In this document: positions 23,975 to 32,941 of the stretch, one piece after another
Layout: every line of letters starts with the position of its first letter
How positions within the stretch are numbered: the first letter of the stretch is position 1
Source of the DNA: Paenarthrobacter histidinolovorans
GTDB taxonomy: Bacteria; Actinomycetota; Actinomycetes; Actinomycetales; Micrococcaceae
Assembly: GCF_014647595.1 (NCBI RefSeq)
Contig: NZ_BMPM01000003.1
Location: 434,001-498,000, forward strand
DNA: 64,000 nucleotides
Direction of reading: 5' to 3'
Translations under genes and position numbers: made by a program
Notes under the pieces: model-generated
Databases searched by the model: none
What the model was told of the DNA's origin: nothing
What the model saw: the letters and a program-made list of their open reading frames with translations, nothing else

Positions 23975-25684
23975 TCAGCTCAGCGGCACAGACCACGTCA
24001 TCGATGTCCCCTTTCCAGGCCCGCTGGCGATGGTACTGGTGCCGTTCATCTCCTTTGCACGCAGAGCTATGTTGGCCAGACCGTTTCCCGGGGCAGGATC
24101 GACAAACCCACATCCGTCATCCACCATTTCCAAGGTCAGCCGTCCTTCGGCCACTGATACTGAAACGTTGATGGATCGAGCTCCTGAGTGGCGCACGGCA
24201 TTGCTGAGGCCTTCAGATACGACAGCCAGCAGGTGTTTAATGATGGCTTCGTCATCTACCGAGTCAACGGCACCAGCCAGCGTCAGATGTGGCGCGTACG
24301 GCAGGGACTTGGCGCCGGCCTGGATCGACTGGAGGATGCGGCCGCTCAACGACTCCCGCTCACGGGTACTGGCCTGCAGCGAATAGATGGTGTTGCGGAG
24401 ATCGCGGATACTTGTGTCCAGCTCTTCGGTCACTGAGTCGATCTTGCTCAAGGCAGCCTCGCCAGTTGTGAAACGCCTTAGGCTTTGGACGCTCAGGCCA
24501 GCTGCAAACAGCCGTTGTATGACCAGGTCATGGAGATCCCGTGCGATTCTGTCCCTGTCGGAGAACACCACCACTTGTTCCCGGAGCCGGTGAATCCGTT
24601 CCAGCGCCAGCGCGAGGGCCACATGGGAACCGAAGACTGCCCCCATCTCCACATCGGTCTTTGAAAAATTGCCTGTACCGGGATCGCGGGCAAGGACCAG
24701 CAGACCGTGATGGGCTCCTTGGGCGCTGAGGTCGATGATCAGCAGCCGGGCCGGCGCCCCTTCGACGGCGAGGCCGAGGAGATCCTTGGAGTCATCAAGG
24801 CAAGTGGCCTTCCCGGTGCTTGCGACGCCCTGCACTTCCGTGGCTTTCATCGCCAAAGACGCGCCAGCGAATTCAGCGCCACGGGCTCCAGCCGTGCCCG
24901 CCACTACATAGGGCTCATGAGGAGACGGAACCAGGATCAGGGCCAGGTGGGAACCCGACTCCCTGAGGGCTCTCGCTGCGATCAGGTCCAGTGCCGAGTC
25001 TTCTCCCTTCCCCAGCTGGTCGGCGCCTAGCATTCTTCCAGTAACGTCCATGCAGGCTTCAAGCCAAGAGGCGCGGCGGCGGGCATCCTCATAGAGCCGG
25101 GCATTCTCGATCGCCACGCCGGCCGCCGCGGCCAACGCCACGGCCAAGTCCTCATCCTCCGGCGTAAAATCTCCGCCGCCTTCTTTTTCGGTCAGGTAGA
25201 GATTCCCGAACACCACATCCCTTACCCGCACCGGGACTCCGAGGAACGACTTCATGGGAGGGTGGTGCTCCGGGAATCCGTGGGCTTTCGGATGGTGGCC
25301 GAGGTCGTGGAGACGCAGCGGCGCCGGCTCTGTGATGAGCAGCCCGAGGACACCGTGTCCAGTAGGGAGTGGGCCGATGCGTCGGGCGAGCTCGTCGTCT
25401 ATACCTACCGTGATGAAATGACTGAGAGCGTTGTCCTCCCCGATGACACCCAAGGCACCATAGCGCGCCTGAAGCAGCCGACATGCCGAGGTCACCACGC
25501 GGTCCAGCACCGCTTCCAGGCTCAGGTCTTCGGCCACTGCCACAACCGCTTCGAGTAAACCCCGTGTTCTTTCCTGCGCCTGGAGAAGCTCGCCAGCGCG
25601 GCCTACGAAGTCCTTCAGGAGGTCCTCAATCCGGATCCGCGGCACAATGTTGGGCTGGGGCTCAGGTGCTTCTGAGTCGTTCAC
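23975..25684 (-). CDS. devS: DevS/DosT-type GAF sensor histidine kinase
   Basis: 569 aa, close to the 578 aa of M. tuberculosis DevS. GAF-A (about 60-205) includes FPEHHPPMKSFLGVPVRVRD; His141 of the HPPM motif is in the region of the heme-ligating His149 of DevS. A second GAF (about 230-370) precedes a HisKA_3 dimerisation domain with phospho-acceptor His385 in ARDLHDLVIQRLF and an HATPase_c domain (NAVRHSGA; DDGCGF; GNGLANI). It probably senses O2, NO or CO, or redox state, through heme and phosphorylates DevR at Asp70. Heme binding is inferred from similarity only. Confidence 0.93.
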   Translation of the reverse strand: MNDSEAPEPQPNIVPRIRIEDLLKDFVGRAGELLQAQERTRGLLEAVVAVAEDLSLEAVLDRVVTSACRLLQARYGALGVIGEDNALSHFITVGIDDELARRIGPLPTGHGVLGLLITEPAPLRLHDLGHHPKAHGFPEHHPPMKSFLGVPVRVRDVVFGNLYLTEKEGGGDFTPEDEDLAVALAAAAGVAIENARLYEDARRRASWLEACMDVTGRMLGADQLGKGEDSALDLIAARALRESGSHLALILVPSPHEPYVVAGTAGARGAEFAGASLAMKATEVQGVASTGKATCLDDSKDLLGLAVEGAPARLLIIDLSAQGAHHGLLVLARDPGTGNFSKTDVEMGAVFGSHVALALALERIHRLREQVVVFSDRDRIARDLHDLVIQRLFAAGLSVQSLRRFTTGEAALSKIDSVTEELDTSIRDLRNTIYSLQASTRERESLSGRILQSIQAGAKSLPYAPHLTLAGAVDSVDDEAIIKHLLAVVSEGLSNAVRHSGARSINVSVSVAEGRLTLEMVDDGCGFVDPAPGNGLANIALRAKEMNGTSTIASGPGKGTSMTWSVPLS

Positions 25685-25786
25685 CAGTTCCTTTCGAAGA
25701 ATGCCGGAATTCCTGTGGGGACCGGACGGCGCCCTGTTGCCAGACTACTCTGGTGCCTGCGCGGCAGCCATGGACATTGTGCATGT

Positions 25787-25800
25787 GGGCCTTTGTGCCC
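25787..25800. promoter_or_regulatory. DosR-like operator candidate between devS and a PNPOx gene
   Basis: GGGCCTTTGTGCCC matches the DosR core at 10 of 14 positions with both half sites clear. It lies 35 bp upstream of the PNPOx-like start at 25836 and 102 bp upstream of the divergent devS start. Confidence 0.45.
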
Positions 25801-25835
25801 TGTTGTCCCCGCGCAGCCGGACCTACGGTCTAACC

Positions 25836-26306
25836 ATGACGAACAAACCCACGGTTCCGGAAGCCGAGATCCTGGACAACAACCAGTGTTGGGAACTGTT
25901 GCGCAGCGTCTCGGTGGGCCGCCTCGCAGTTTGGGCGAAGGACCATCCGGACATCTTTCCCATCAATTACAAGGCTGACCACGGCACACTGGTCTTCCGC
26001 ACAGGCGAGGGGAGTAAGCTGCACGCCGCCCTCAGCGCCACACCGGTAGCGCTGGAAGCTGATGGAGTAGACCAGAATTCGGGCGTCGCTTGGAGCGTAG
26101 TAGTCAAGGGACAAGCAGAGAGCATCAAGCTGACCGAGGAAGTGCTGGACACTGTCGGTCTGCTGCTCTTCCCGTGGCAGGCAGGGCGGAAGGATCATTT
26201 TGTCCGGATCGTTCCCACTTCGTTGTCCGGGCGGCGTTTCAAAGTGACACCCCCACTGACGTGGTGGAGTCCGCTCGACGACGCCACCAGGGCAGGTTTG
26301 GAATGA
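25836..26306 (+). CDS. Pyridoxamine 5'-phosphate oxidase-like split-barrel protein (copy 3)
   Basis: 156 aa from ATG 25836; the frame is open to 25647 but the extra part would cover the promoter. Motifs: CWELLRSVSVGRLAV, HPDIFPINYKADHG, FRTGEGSK, AWSVVVKG and a C-terminal VRIVPTSLSGRRF. It resembles copy 1 (3715..4185), including the ending LDDATRAGLE versus LNDATRAGLE, which points to duplication. It is translationally coupled to copy 4 by an ATGA overlap. Confidence 0.9.
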   Translation: MTNKPTVPEAEILDNNQCWELLRSVSVGRLAVWAKDHPDIFPINYKADHGTLVFRTGEGSKLHAALSATPVALEADGVDQNSGVAWSVVVKGQAESIKLTEEVLDTVGLLLFPWQAGRKDHFVRIVPTSLSGRRFKVTPPLTWWSPLDDATRAGLE

Positions 26307-26767
26307 AAACAAAGCCAAGTGCCGCCGTCGAACGTCTGGCACCGGACGAATGCTGGGACCTGTTGGCGCAAACCAATGTTGGCCGCCTGGCCGTCCTGGT
26401 GGACGGACATCCCGATATCTTTCCAGTGAACTATGTGCTGGACGGTGACAGCATCGTGTTCCGAACCGGGGCGGGCACCAAGTTCTGGAGCACACTGACA
26501 ACCCCCTGCGCCCTGGAAAGCGATGGCTACGGGACCTTCAGCGGAAAGGCATGGAGTGTGGTTGTCCGAGGGCAAACGCACCTGATACTCGACCGGAAGG
26601 AAAGAGCCGACGTCGACTCCCTGGGACTGGATCCTTGGCAACCGGGCGCCAAGGACTGCTACCTGAGGCTAACTCCGAATGCCGTCACCGGACGGCGGTT
26701 CACAACCACCAGGCCAGATCTCTGGGGAACGCCCTTGAATGACGCCCGCCTGGGCGAATTCCAGTAA
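26303..26767 (+). CDS. Pyridoxamine 5'-phosphate oxidase-like split-barrel protein (copy 4)
   Basis: 154 aa. Motifs: CWDLLAQTNVGRLAVLVDG, HPDIFPVNYVLDGDS, FRTGAGTKFWS, AWSVVVRG and the C-terminal RLTPNAVTGRRF. It starts at the ATG overlapping the stop of copy 3; the longer frame from 26090 lies inside copy 3. Two adjacent, coupled but non-identical paralogues suggest a heteromer or division of labour, which is inference. Confidence 0.9.
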   Translation: MKTKPSAAVERLAPDECWDLLAQTNVGRLAVLVDGHPDIFPVNYVLDGDSIVFRTGAGTKFWSTLTTPCALESDGYGTFSGKAWSVVVRGQTHLILDRKERADVDSLGLDPWQPGAKDCYLRLTPNAVTGRRFTTTRPDLWGTPLNDARLGEFQ

Positions 26768-26816
26768 CACCCGCGCCCGGTGTTTCAGCCAGGCACAACA
26801 CGGACGGATCAACACT

Positions 26817-27884
26817 ATGAAGGCACTCGTCTACGGTGGCCCGGGCCAAAAATCCTGGACGGACGTTCCGGATCCCGTCATCCTGCACCCCACAGACGCA
26901 ATCGTGCGCATCGATACCACCACCATTTGCGGGACAGATCTGCACATCCTCAAAGGTGACGTCCCTGCGGTCCAGCCTGGACGCATCCTCGGGCACGAAG
27001 GGGTGGGGACCGTTACCGACGTTGGGAGTTCAGCCAGTTCACTCCGCCGGGGGGACAGAGTCATCATCTCCTGTATCAAGTCATGTGGGCATTGCGGCAA
27101 TTGCAGGAAGGGCTTGTTTTCGCATTGTCTCGGTGATGAAGGACAGCCTGGAACGGGCTGGATCTTCGGCCACCTCATCGACGGTACCCAGGCCGAATCC
27201 GTTCGGGTTCCCTATGCCGAGAACTCCCTGCACAAACTGCCCCACGGCGTGACCGACGACGAAGCGGTGATGCTCTCCGACATATTGCCCACGGCCTTCG
27301 AAATCGGAGTCCAGGCCGGGCACGTGTCCCCGGGTGACGTCGTGGCCATCGTAGGGGCTGGGCCGATAGGCCTCGCGGCCATGGCAACGGCCGGTCTCCA
27401 TGGTGCGGCAACGGTGGTGGCCATAGATCCAGACGAGGGCCGCCTGGCCAAGTCCCGCGAATTCGGAGCCACACACACGGTCAATCCCAGCAACCCCGAA
27501 TGGATTGCGGACGTTCTCGCCCTCACTGATGGCGCCGGGGTGGACGTGGCCATGGAAGCCGTCGGAGTGCCGGAGACTTTTGACATGGCCTTGCGCTTGG
27601 TCCGCCCTGGCGGGCACGTAGCCAACATCGGAGTTCACGGAAAGCCCGTCCAACTTCCGCTCCAGGATCTGTGGATTCAAAACATCAATATCAGCATGGG
27701 ACTGGTCAACACCAACACCACCCCGATGCTGCTTCGCCTGGTGGCTCAACACAAGCTCCCTGCGGACAAGTTCGCAACGCATCATTTCGGGCTTGAGCAG
27801 ATCATGGATGCCTATGACACGTTCTCGCGGGCGGCGGAAACAGGGGCACTGAAGGTGGTTCTCAGCCGAAGCCCTCATGACTGA
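26817..27884 (+). CDS. Zinc-dependent alcohol dehydrogenase
   Basis: 355 aa. Catalytic zinc ligands lie in TICGTDLHILKGD and GHEGVG; the structural site is CGHCGNCRKGLFSHC. A Rossmann motif (GAGPIGLAAM) and a cofactor loop starting IDPDEGR follow. The pattern is of the broad alcohol/sorbitol dehydrogenase group often annotated as isopropanol or propanol-preferring ADH; substrate open. It follows the PNPOx pair by 49 bp and its 3' end overlaps the next P-type ATPase gene by eight bases, so a four-gene unit is likely. NADH re-oxidation at low oxygen would fit its setting. Confidence 0.9.
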   Translation: MKALVYGGPGQKSWTDVPDPVILHPTDAIVRIDTTTICGTDLHILKGDVPAVQPGRILGHEGVGTVTDVGSSASSLRRGDRVIISCIKSCGHCGNCRKGLFSHCLGDEGQPGTGWIFGHLIDGTQAESVRVPYAENSLHKLPHGVTDDEAVMLSDILPTAFEIGVQAGHVSPGDVVAIVGAGPIGLAAMATAGLHGAATVVAIDPDEGRLAKSREFGATHTVNPSNPEWIADVLALTDGAGVDVAMEAVGVPETFDMALRLVRPGGHVANIGVHGKPVQLPLQDLWIQNINISMGLVNTNTTPMLLRLVAQHKLPADKFATHHFGLEQIMDAYDTFSRAAETGALKVVLSRSPHD

Positions 27885-29829
27885 ACCAGCGGACATGACA
27901 CAACGTCTGCTGCACTCGGCCTTGCGATTTCCATTAGTGGCAGCAAGCCTGGTGGTGCTCGCCACCGTCGCGGTCCTGGCAGTCATCGGACTCGTGCCGG
28001 CAGCGCAAGGGCTGGCGAGCATTTTTGCCCTCAGTGTCGCCCTCTACCGGGCCGGCACCATGATCAAAGGGCTCCTGCACGGACGCTGGGGCATAGACCT
28101 CTTGGCCGTAGTGGCCATTTGCTCAACTGTTGCAGTGGGGGAATACCTGGCATCCCTGATCGTGGTGTTGATGCTGACGGGTGGCGAAGCGCTGGAACAA
28201 TTTGCCCAAGGTCGCGCTACCAAAGAGCTCCGTGCACTCCTGGACCGGTCCCCACGGAACGCGCACCGGGAACGGTCTGGCCTGCCCGTGGAAGATATCC
28301 TGGTCGATGCCGTGGTCCCGGGAGACGTGCTGCTGGTCAGACCGTCAGAGTTGGTTCCGGTGGACGGTACCTTGCTGTCCGACGTCGGAATCTTTGACGA
28401 GTCAGCGCTGACGGGCGAAAGCCTGCCTGCTGAGCGAACCAAGGGTGAACTGCTGCTCAGCGGCTCGATCAACGGGGCCGATGCCGTGCGGATGAAGGCC
28501 ACGGCCACCGCAGCGCATTCCCAGTACAGCCAAATAGTTGCCTTGGTTCAGGAAGCTGCCGCGAGCCGCGCGCCGACGGTACGGCTTGCCGACAAATATG
28601 CAGTGCCGTTCACCTTGGTGGCCTTGGTGCTGGCGGGCGCTGCGTGGTTCTTCAGCCAGGATCCGGGACGGTTCGCTGAGGTTCTGGTGGTAGCCACCCC
28701 GTGCCCTTTGCTGATAGCCGCACCTGTCGCATTCCTGGCGGGGACCAGCCGGGCCGCACATGCCGGCATCATCATCAAGAACGCGGGGACGCTGGAGCAA
28801 CTCAGCAGGGTCAAGACCGCCGTCTTCGACAAGACCGGGACCCTCACCCAAGGCAACCCCTCCTTGGCCGGGATCCGGGTGGCCTCAGCCTCGGATCTGT
28901 CCGAAGACGCCCTGCTGCAGTTGGCCGCCTCCGCTGAGCAGTATTCCACGCACGTCCTGGCTGCTTCAGTCATCTCAGAAGCCCGAGCGCGCGGCCTGGC
29001 GCTGGTACCGGCAACGAGCGCGAGTGAACATGCAACCAACGGTGTCACGGCCGACTGCGGAAACCACCACATAGTGGTCGGAAAACCTGCTTATGTCAGT
29101 TCCCTGGTGAGCGGCTTCGACATGACGACACTGCCTGGAGGCCATCTCGGGATTTACATCGGGGTGGATGGCCGGTTTGCCGGCACTCTGATCATGAGCG
29201 ATCCATTGCGCCCCAATGCGAAGGACACCCTGACGGAACTTCGAAAGCTCGGGGTCGTGGAAACGATGCTCCTGACCGGAGACGCTGCAACGACAGCCCA
29301 ACACATCGCCGTGGAGGCTGGCATCAGCAACGTCATGGCCGAATGCCTGCCTGCTGACAAAGTTACTGCCGTAGCCGCGCTTCCGCTCAGGCCCGTGATG
29401 ATGGTTGGCGACGGCGTCAACGACGCTCCGGTACTGGCAGCGGCCGACGTCGGCATCGCCATGGGTGCCAAAGGCGCCACTGCGGCCAGCGAGTCGGCGG
29501 ACGTGGTGATTATGGTCGATGACCTCTCCAAGGCTGCGGTCGCGGTTGGCATCGGGCAGCGTACCCTTCGAATCGCGCGAACCAGCATTTGGACTGGCAT
29601 ACTGCTGAGCCTCGGCCTGATGGTGTTGGCCTCGCTTGGCATGATTCCGGCAGTCGCCGGGGCGCTGCTACAGGAGCTGGTGGATCTTGCCACCATTCTC
29701 AATGCCCTCAGGGCCTTGGGCCCCGGACGGTCCGCAGCATCGGTAGGATCCACGGCCGTCCACGCCGTCAGTACCGTTCCGGCTCATCACCAAGTTCAAA
29801 GTGGCGGCCGTGGACCCGGGTGGGAGTGA
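27877..29829 (+). CDS. P1B-type heavy-metal-translocating ATPase, TPCP subtype
   Basis: 650 aa, no N-terminal metal-binding domain. Motifs: actuator TGES, TPCP at 274-277 where Cu/Zn pumps have CPC, DKTGTLT with phospho-acceptor Asp318, GDGVNDAPVL, and a last-helix motif QELVDLATILNALR. TPCP together with a C-terminal QExxD...NALR motif is what I recall for the P1B-5 group (Ni/Fe-type exporters), many of which carry a C-terminal hemerythrin domain; none is present here. The tail after residue 630 overlaps the convergent PNPOx-like gene. ATG 27895 is an alternative start. Metal specificity is inference. Confidence 0.88.
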   Translation: MTEPADMTQRLLHSALRFPLVAASLVVLATVAVLAVIGLVPAAQGLASIFALSVALYRAGTMIKGLLHGRWGIDLLAVVAICSTVAVGEYLASLIVVLMLTGGEALEQFAQGRATKELRALLDRSPRNAHRERSGLPVEDILVDAVVPGDVLLVRPSELVPVDGTLLSDVGIFDESALTGESLPAERTKGELLLSGSINGADAVRMKATATAAHSQYSQIVALVQEAAASRAPTVRLADKYAVPFTLVALVLAGAAWFFSQDPGRFAEVLVVATPCPLLIAAPVAFLAGTSRAAHAGIIIKNAGTLEQLSRVKTAVFDKTGTLTQGNPSLAGIRVASASDLSEDALLQLAASAEQYSTHVLAASVISEARARGLALVPATSASEHATNGVTADCGNHHIVVGKPAYVSSLVSGFDMTTLPGGHLGIYIGVDGRFAGTLIMSDPLRPNAKDTLTELRKLGVVETMLLTGDAATTAQHIAVEAGISNVMAECLPADKVTAVAALPLRPVMMVGDGVNDAPVLAAADVGIAMGAKGATAASESADVVIMVDDLSKAAVAVGIGQRTLRIARTSIWTGILLSLGLMVLASLGMIPAVAGALLQELVDLATILNALRALGPGRSAASVGSTAVHAVSTVPAHHQVQSGGRGPGWE

Positions 29830-30190
29830 TCTCTACGTAGGTGTATTTTCGGGTCGGGATCCACGGCTTCAAGGGCAGCTTGTCCGCCTCGTCGATCTCC
29901 GATTGCGACTCGATCACCCTGGCAGTCCCCTTAAGGACAACACTCCAGGCTTCGGCGTCGTCGATTTCCTCCACTTCGAAAGCAACCTTCTCGTTAACGG
30001 TCAGTTCAGCGAGCTTCGTCCCCGGATTTGTCCTCAACAGCAGCCGCTGGTTGTGAGCGATGAAATTCAGTGGGTAGATGTCCGGCTCGCCCAGAACGCT
30101 GACAGCCAAACGACCATGCTGGTTACGCTCCAGGACCTTCCATGAGTCGGCTTCGGATAGGACGGTTCCGGGACGTTCGTCGGTTTCCAT
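29768..30190 (-). CDS. Pyridoxamine 5'-phosphate oxidase-like split-barrel protein (copy 5)
   Basis: 140 aa with an AGGAGAC Shine-Dalgarno. Motifs: SWKVLERNQHGRLAVSV, EPDIYPLNFIAHNQ, LRTNPGTKLAEL and AWSVVLKGTARV. The first Cys of the CW motif is Ser here. The gene converges on the metal ATPase and overlaps its last 62 bp. It diverges from pta across a region with two candidate operators. Confidence 0.88.
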   Translation of the reverse strand: METDERPGTVLSEADSWKVLERNQHGRLAVSVLGEPDIYPLNFIAHNQRLLLRTNPGTKLAELTVNEKVAFEVEEIDDAEAWSVVLKGTARVIESQSEIDEADKLPLKPWIPTRKYTYVEITPTRVHGRHFELGDEPERY

Positions 30191-30262
30191 GGTCTATGTC
30201 TCCTGCGTGGGGTGATTGGTTTCGATGTTCCCGAGCCTAAAGCTGGCTCCCTGCCGCCAACA

Positions 30263-30309
30263 GAGTCCAAGGTCCCGAGGGCGAAAGCAGCCATCATGAC
30301 CTTCGACTC
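30263..30309. promoter_or_regulatory. Paired DosR-like sites between PNPOx copy 5 and pta
   Basis: GAGTCCAAGGTCCC (30263..30276) matches the DosR core at 10 of 14. A site at 30296..30309, read on the minus strand as GAGTCGAAGGTCAT, differs at three bases from the USP site at 19164. Spacing is 33 bp, similar to the 32 bp of the 19132/19164 pair. Confidence 0.4.
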
Positions 30310-30374
30310 TGGTGTTGTGCGCCTAAGGGGTGGAACCTGTGAAGCATCGGATGATTTGCCCGGAGGGATACACC

Positions 30375-32450
30375 ATGGTCCAAGGCGTTTACGTTTTGTC
30401 CGTAGCACCGGAAGCCGGGAAGTCACTTGTGGTCTTGGGCCTGGCTGACGCGCTGCATCGCAGAACAGGTCGTCTCGGCTTCTACCGGCCAATCGTGAAC
30501 GGAACAGCTCCGGCCGACGACCCGCTACTCCGGATGCTTCAAAGGCTTTACAAGATGGAGCCAGCCCGCTGCAAGGGCGGAATGACCTTGGCCGATGCCC
30601 GGGCAGCACTGGCCGACGGCCGCGAAGACGAGATTGTTTCCCGGGTACTCGAGGATTTCGGGCACATCGCCGAAGAATGTGACGTTGTTGTGGTGGACGG
30701 TTCGGACCTGAGGGGACCGGACGCCGGGACTGAGTTTGAGCTGAACACGCTGCTTGCCACCAATCTTGGCCTGCCGGTCCTTGCCGTCATCGGCGCCCAA
30801 GGCCTGGGTCCCCGGGAAACCGCACAGGCTGTAGCCGACGCGTCACGGCAGCTCGCAGCAGCCAGAAGCACCGTCTTGTCCGTCGTGGTCAACCGTGCCC
30901 AGCCGGCAGACGTCGACGCAGCCCGGGAAGCGGTTGGGACCGCCACAGGAAGCCTGCCGGGCTATGTGATCCCCGAGGTTGCTGAAATATCGGCGCCCAC
31001 CATGGCCGATGTGGCCATGTCATTGGCGCTCGAACGGCTCTCGGGCAGCGCAGAGCTGGACCGGGACGTGAACGGCGTGAACGTGGCTGCGATGAACGTG
31101 GAGAACTTCCTGCGGGTACTCAAGCCCGGGAACCTGGTGATTGTTCCCGGGGATCGTACTGACATTGTCATGGCTTGCATGGCCTGGGCTTTGTCCCCTG
31201 AGTTGCCCACACCGTCCGGCGTCATCCTTACAGATGGCCTGGTCCCTGACAGTTACGTGCTGCCTTTGGTGGCACATGCGCCATTTCCTGTCTTCGTTGA
31301 AACTGCGGATGCCTGCACTGCGGCTCAACGGGTGTCGCACGTCCGCAGCGAAATCCACACGGGAGAAAGCCGCAGGGTGGCCGCGGCATTGGGAATCTGG
31401 GCCCGCTCCATCGACGAAACAGAGCTTCTGGAACGCTTGGCGCTTCCTCGTCCGGCCACGATGACTCCGCTGCGCTTCCTCAATGACCTCGTGGAGCGCG
31501 CCCGCCAGCAGAAAAAGCGCATCGTTCTGGCTGAGGGCACAGATAGCCGGGTGCTGCGTGCAGCCGAGATTCTGCGTCGCCGGGACGTTTGCCACGTGAC
31601 GCTTCTTGGGAACCCGTCGGCGGTCCGGGAGCTTGCCGACGCCGAGGGCATCGAGGTGGGAGGCATCACCATCATCGACCCCACCCAATCGCCATTACGT
31701 GAGCGTTTCGCGGTGGAGTATCAGCGATTACGGGCACACAAGGGCATGATCCTGGAACGGGCCAGGGAGGTCATGCTCGATGGTGCCTACTTTGGCACCA
31801 TGATGGTCCACCTGGGGGAGGCCGACGGAATGGTCTCCGGTGCGGCGCACACCACGGCCAACACGATCCGGCCCGCGTTGGAGTTCATGAAGAGCCAGCA
31901 TGGCAACGGACTGGTGTCCTCGGTGTTTTTCATGCTGTTTCCGGACCGCGTGCTGGTGTACGGGGATTGCGCCGTGGTGCCGGACCCCACGGACCGGCAA
32001 CTGGCGGACATCGCACTCGCATCGGCAGCGACGGCGGCGCAGTTCGGCGTCGAGCCAAGGGTGGCCATGTTGTCGTACTCTACTGGCGTATCCGGCGCCG
32101 GAACGGCGGTGGACAAGGTCAGGCGTGCCACAGAACTGGTCAGGGCCGGACGGCCAGACCTTGCTGTGGACGGGCCCATTCAGTACGACGCCGCTGTGGA
32201 TGCGGCTATCGCGAGTTCAAAGTTGCCATCTTCTGCTGTCGCGGGAAAAGCGACGGTCTTCATCTTCCCTGACCTGAACACAGGCAACAACACCTATAAG
32301 GCCGTGGAGCAGTCTTCCGGTGCTGTCGCCGTCGGGCCTGTTCTTCAGGGGCTCCGCAAACCCATCAACGACCTGTCCCGGGGATCGACGATCGAAGACA
32401 TCATCAACACTGTCGCCATCACCGCTGTCCAAGCGCAGGAGTTGAACTAG
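30375..32450 (+). CDS. pta: Phosphate acetyltransferase (long, regulated form)
   Basis: 691 aa. Converts acetyl-CoA + phosphate to acetyl-phosphate + CoA. The N-terminal 320 residues form a P-loop/BioD-like domain with a degenerate loop (SVAPEAGKS) and a DRTGG-like region; the C-terminal 330 residues are the PTA domain (VSGAAHTTANTIRPALEF; GPIQYDAA; IFPDLNTGN). This is the long class II form. ATG 30375 has a GGAGGG Shine-Dalgarno. Its partners ackA and phosphoketolase are 4.7 kb to the right, so acetyl-phosphate from either route can yield ATP. Confidence 0.93.
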   Translation: MVQGVYVLSVAPEAGKSLVVLGLADALHRRTGRLGFYRPIVNGTAPADDPLLRMLQRLYKMEPARCKGGMTLADARAALADGREDEIVSRVLEDFGHIAEECDVVVVDGSDLRGPDAGTEFELNTLLATNLGLPVLAVIGAQGLGPRETAQAVADASRQLAAARSTVLSVVVNRAQPADVDAAREAVGTATGSLPGYVIPEVAEISAPTMADVAMSLALERLSGSAELDRDVNGVNVAAMNVENFLRVLKPGNLVIVPGDRTDIVMACMAWALSPELPTPSGVILTDGLVPDSYVLPLVAHAPFPVFVETADACTAAQRVSHVRSEIHTGESRRVAAALGIWARSIDETELLERLALPRPATMTPLRFLNDLVERARQQKKRIVLAEGTDSRVLRAAEILRRRDVCHVTLLGNPSAVRELADAEGIEVGGITIIDPTQSPLRERFAVEYQRLRAHKGMILERAREVMLDGAYFGTMMVHLGEADGMVSGAAHTTANTIRPALEFMKSQHGNGLVSSVFFMLFPDRVLVYGDCAVVPDPTDRQLADIALASAATAAQFGVEPRVAMLSYSTGVSGAGTAVDKVRRATELVRAGRPDLAVDGPIQYDAAVDAAIASSKLPSSAVAGKATVFIFPDLNTGNNTYKAVEQSSGAVAVGPVLQGLRKPINDLSRGSTIEDIINTVAITAVQAQELN

Positions 32451-32905
32451 CCCTTTTCGTCCTGAGTGACCACCAGGACGGGGCATTGCGCGTGGGCCAC
32501 GCAAGCCCGGCTGACGGATCCCATGGGCTGATTGAGGAATCCGCCGGAGCCCCGCCGACCCACTACGAGCAGTTGCGCGCCGCGGCTTTCCTCGACGAGG
32601 ACCTTGGCTGGTTCACCGAACTTGACCGTCACGCTTAGGTCCTCGGGGCGGTCTGCACCGAAGGCTCGTTCCAAGGCCTCATCGACCAGCCGCGTGGCGG
32701 TGTTCTCCAATTCTGTGGTGAACCGCGTCAGTTCGGGCTCGAAACGCGAAGCCATGAAGTAGTCAGACATGCCCACACAGGTGATCACCTCAAGGGGGCC
32801 TTCCAAGGCGGCTGCCATGCGACCGGCCATCTGCAAGGTGTTGGAGGAATATTCGGATCCATCGACGCCGACAACGATCCGATCAGAGCGCGATTGTGTA
32901 TTCAT
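32447..32905 (-). CDS. Universal stress protein (single UspA domain)
   Basis: 152 aa from ATG 32905. The UspA fold runs from RIVVGVDGSEYS to the ATP-binding signature VVGRRGSGGFLNQPMGS. It ends SVSRACVAHAQCPVLVV, the same pattern as the two other single-domain USPs. Its stop overlaps the convergent pta stop by four bases. A candidate operator is 36 bp upstream. Confidence 0.92.
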   Translation of the reverse strand: MNTQSRSDRIVVGVDGSEYSSNTLQMAGRMAAALEGPLEVITCVGMSDYFMASRFEPELTRFTTELENTATRLVDEALERAFGADRPEDLSVTVKFGEPAKVLVEESRGAQLLVVGRRGSGGFLNQPMGSVSRACVAHAQCPVLVVTQDEKG

Positions 32906-32941
32906 GGGACCAGCCTGCTCTTCCACCGGGCAGCCCCACTA

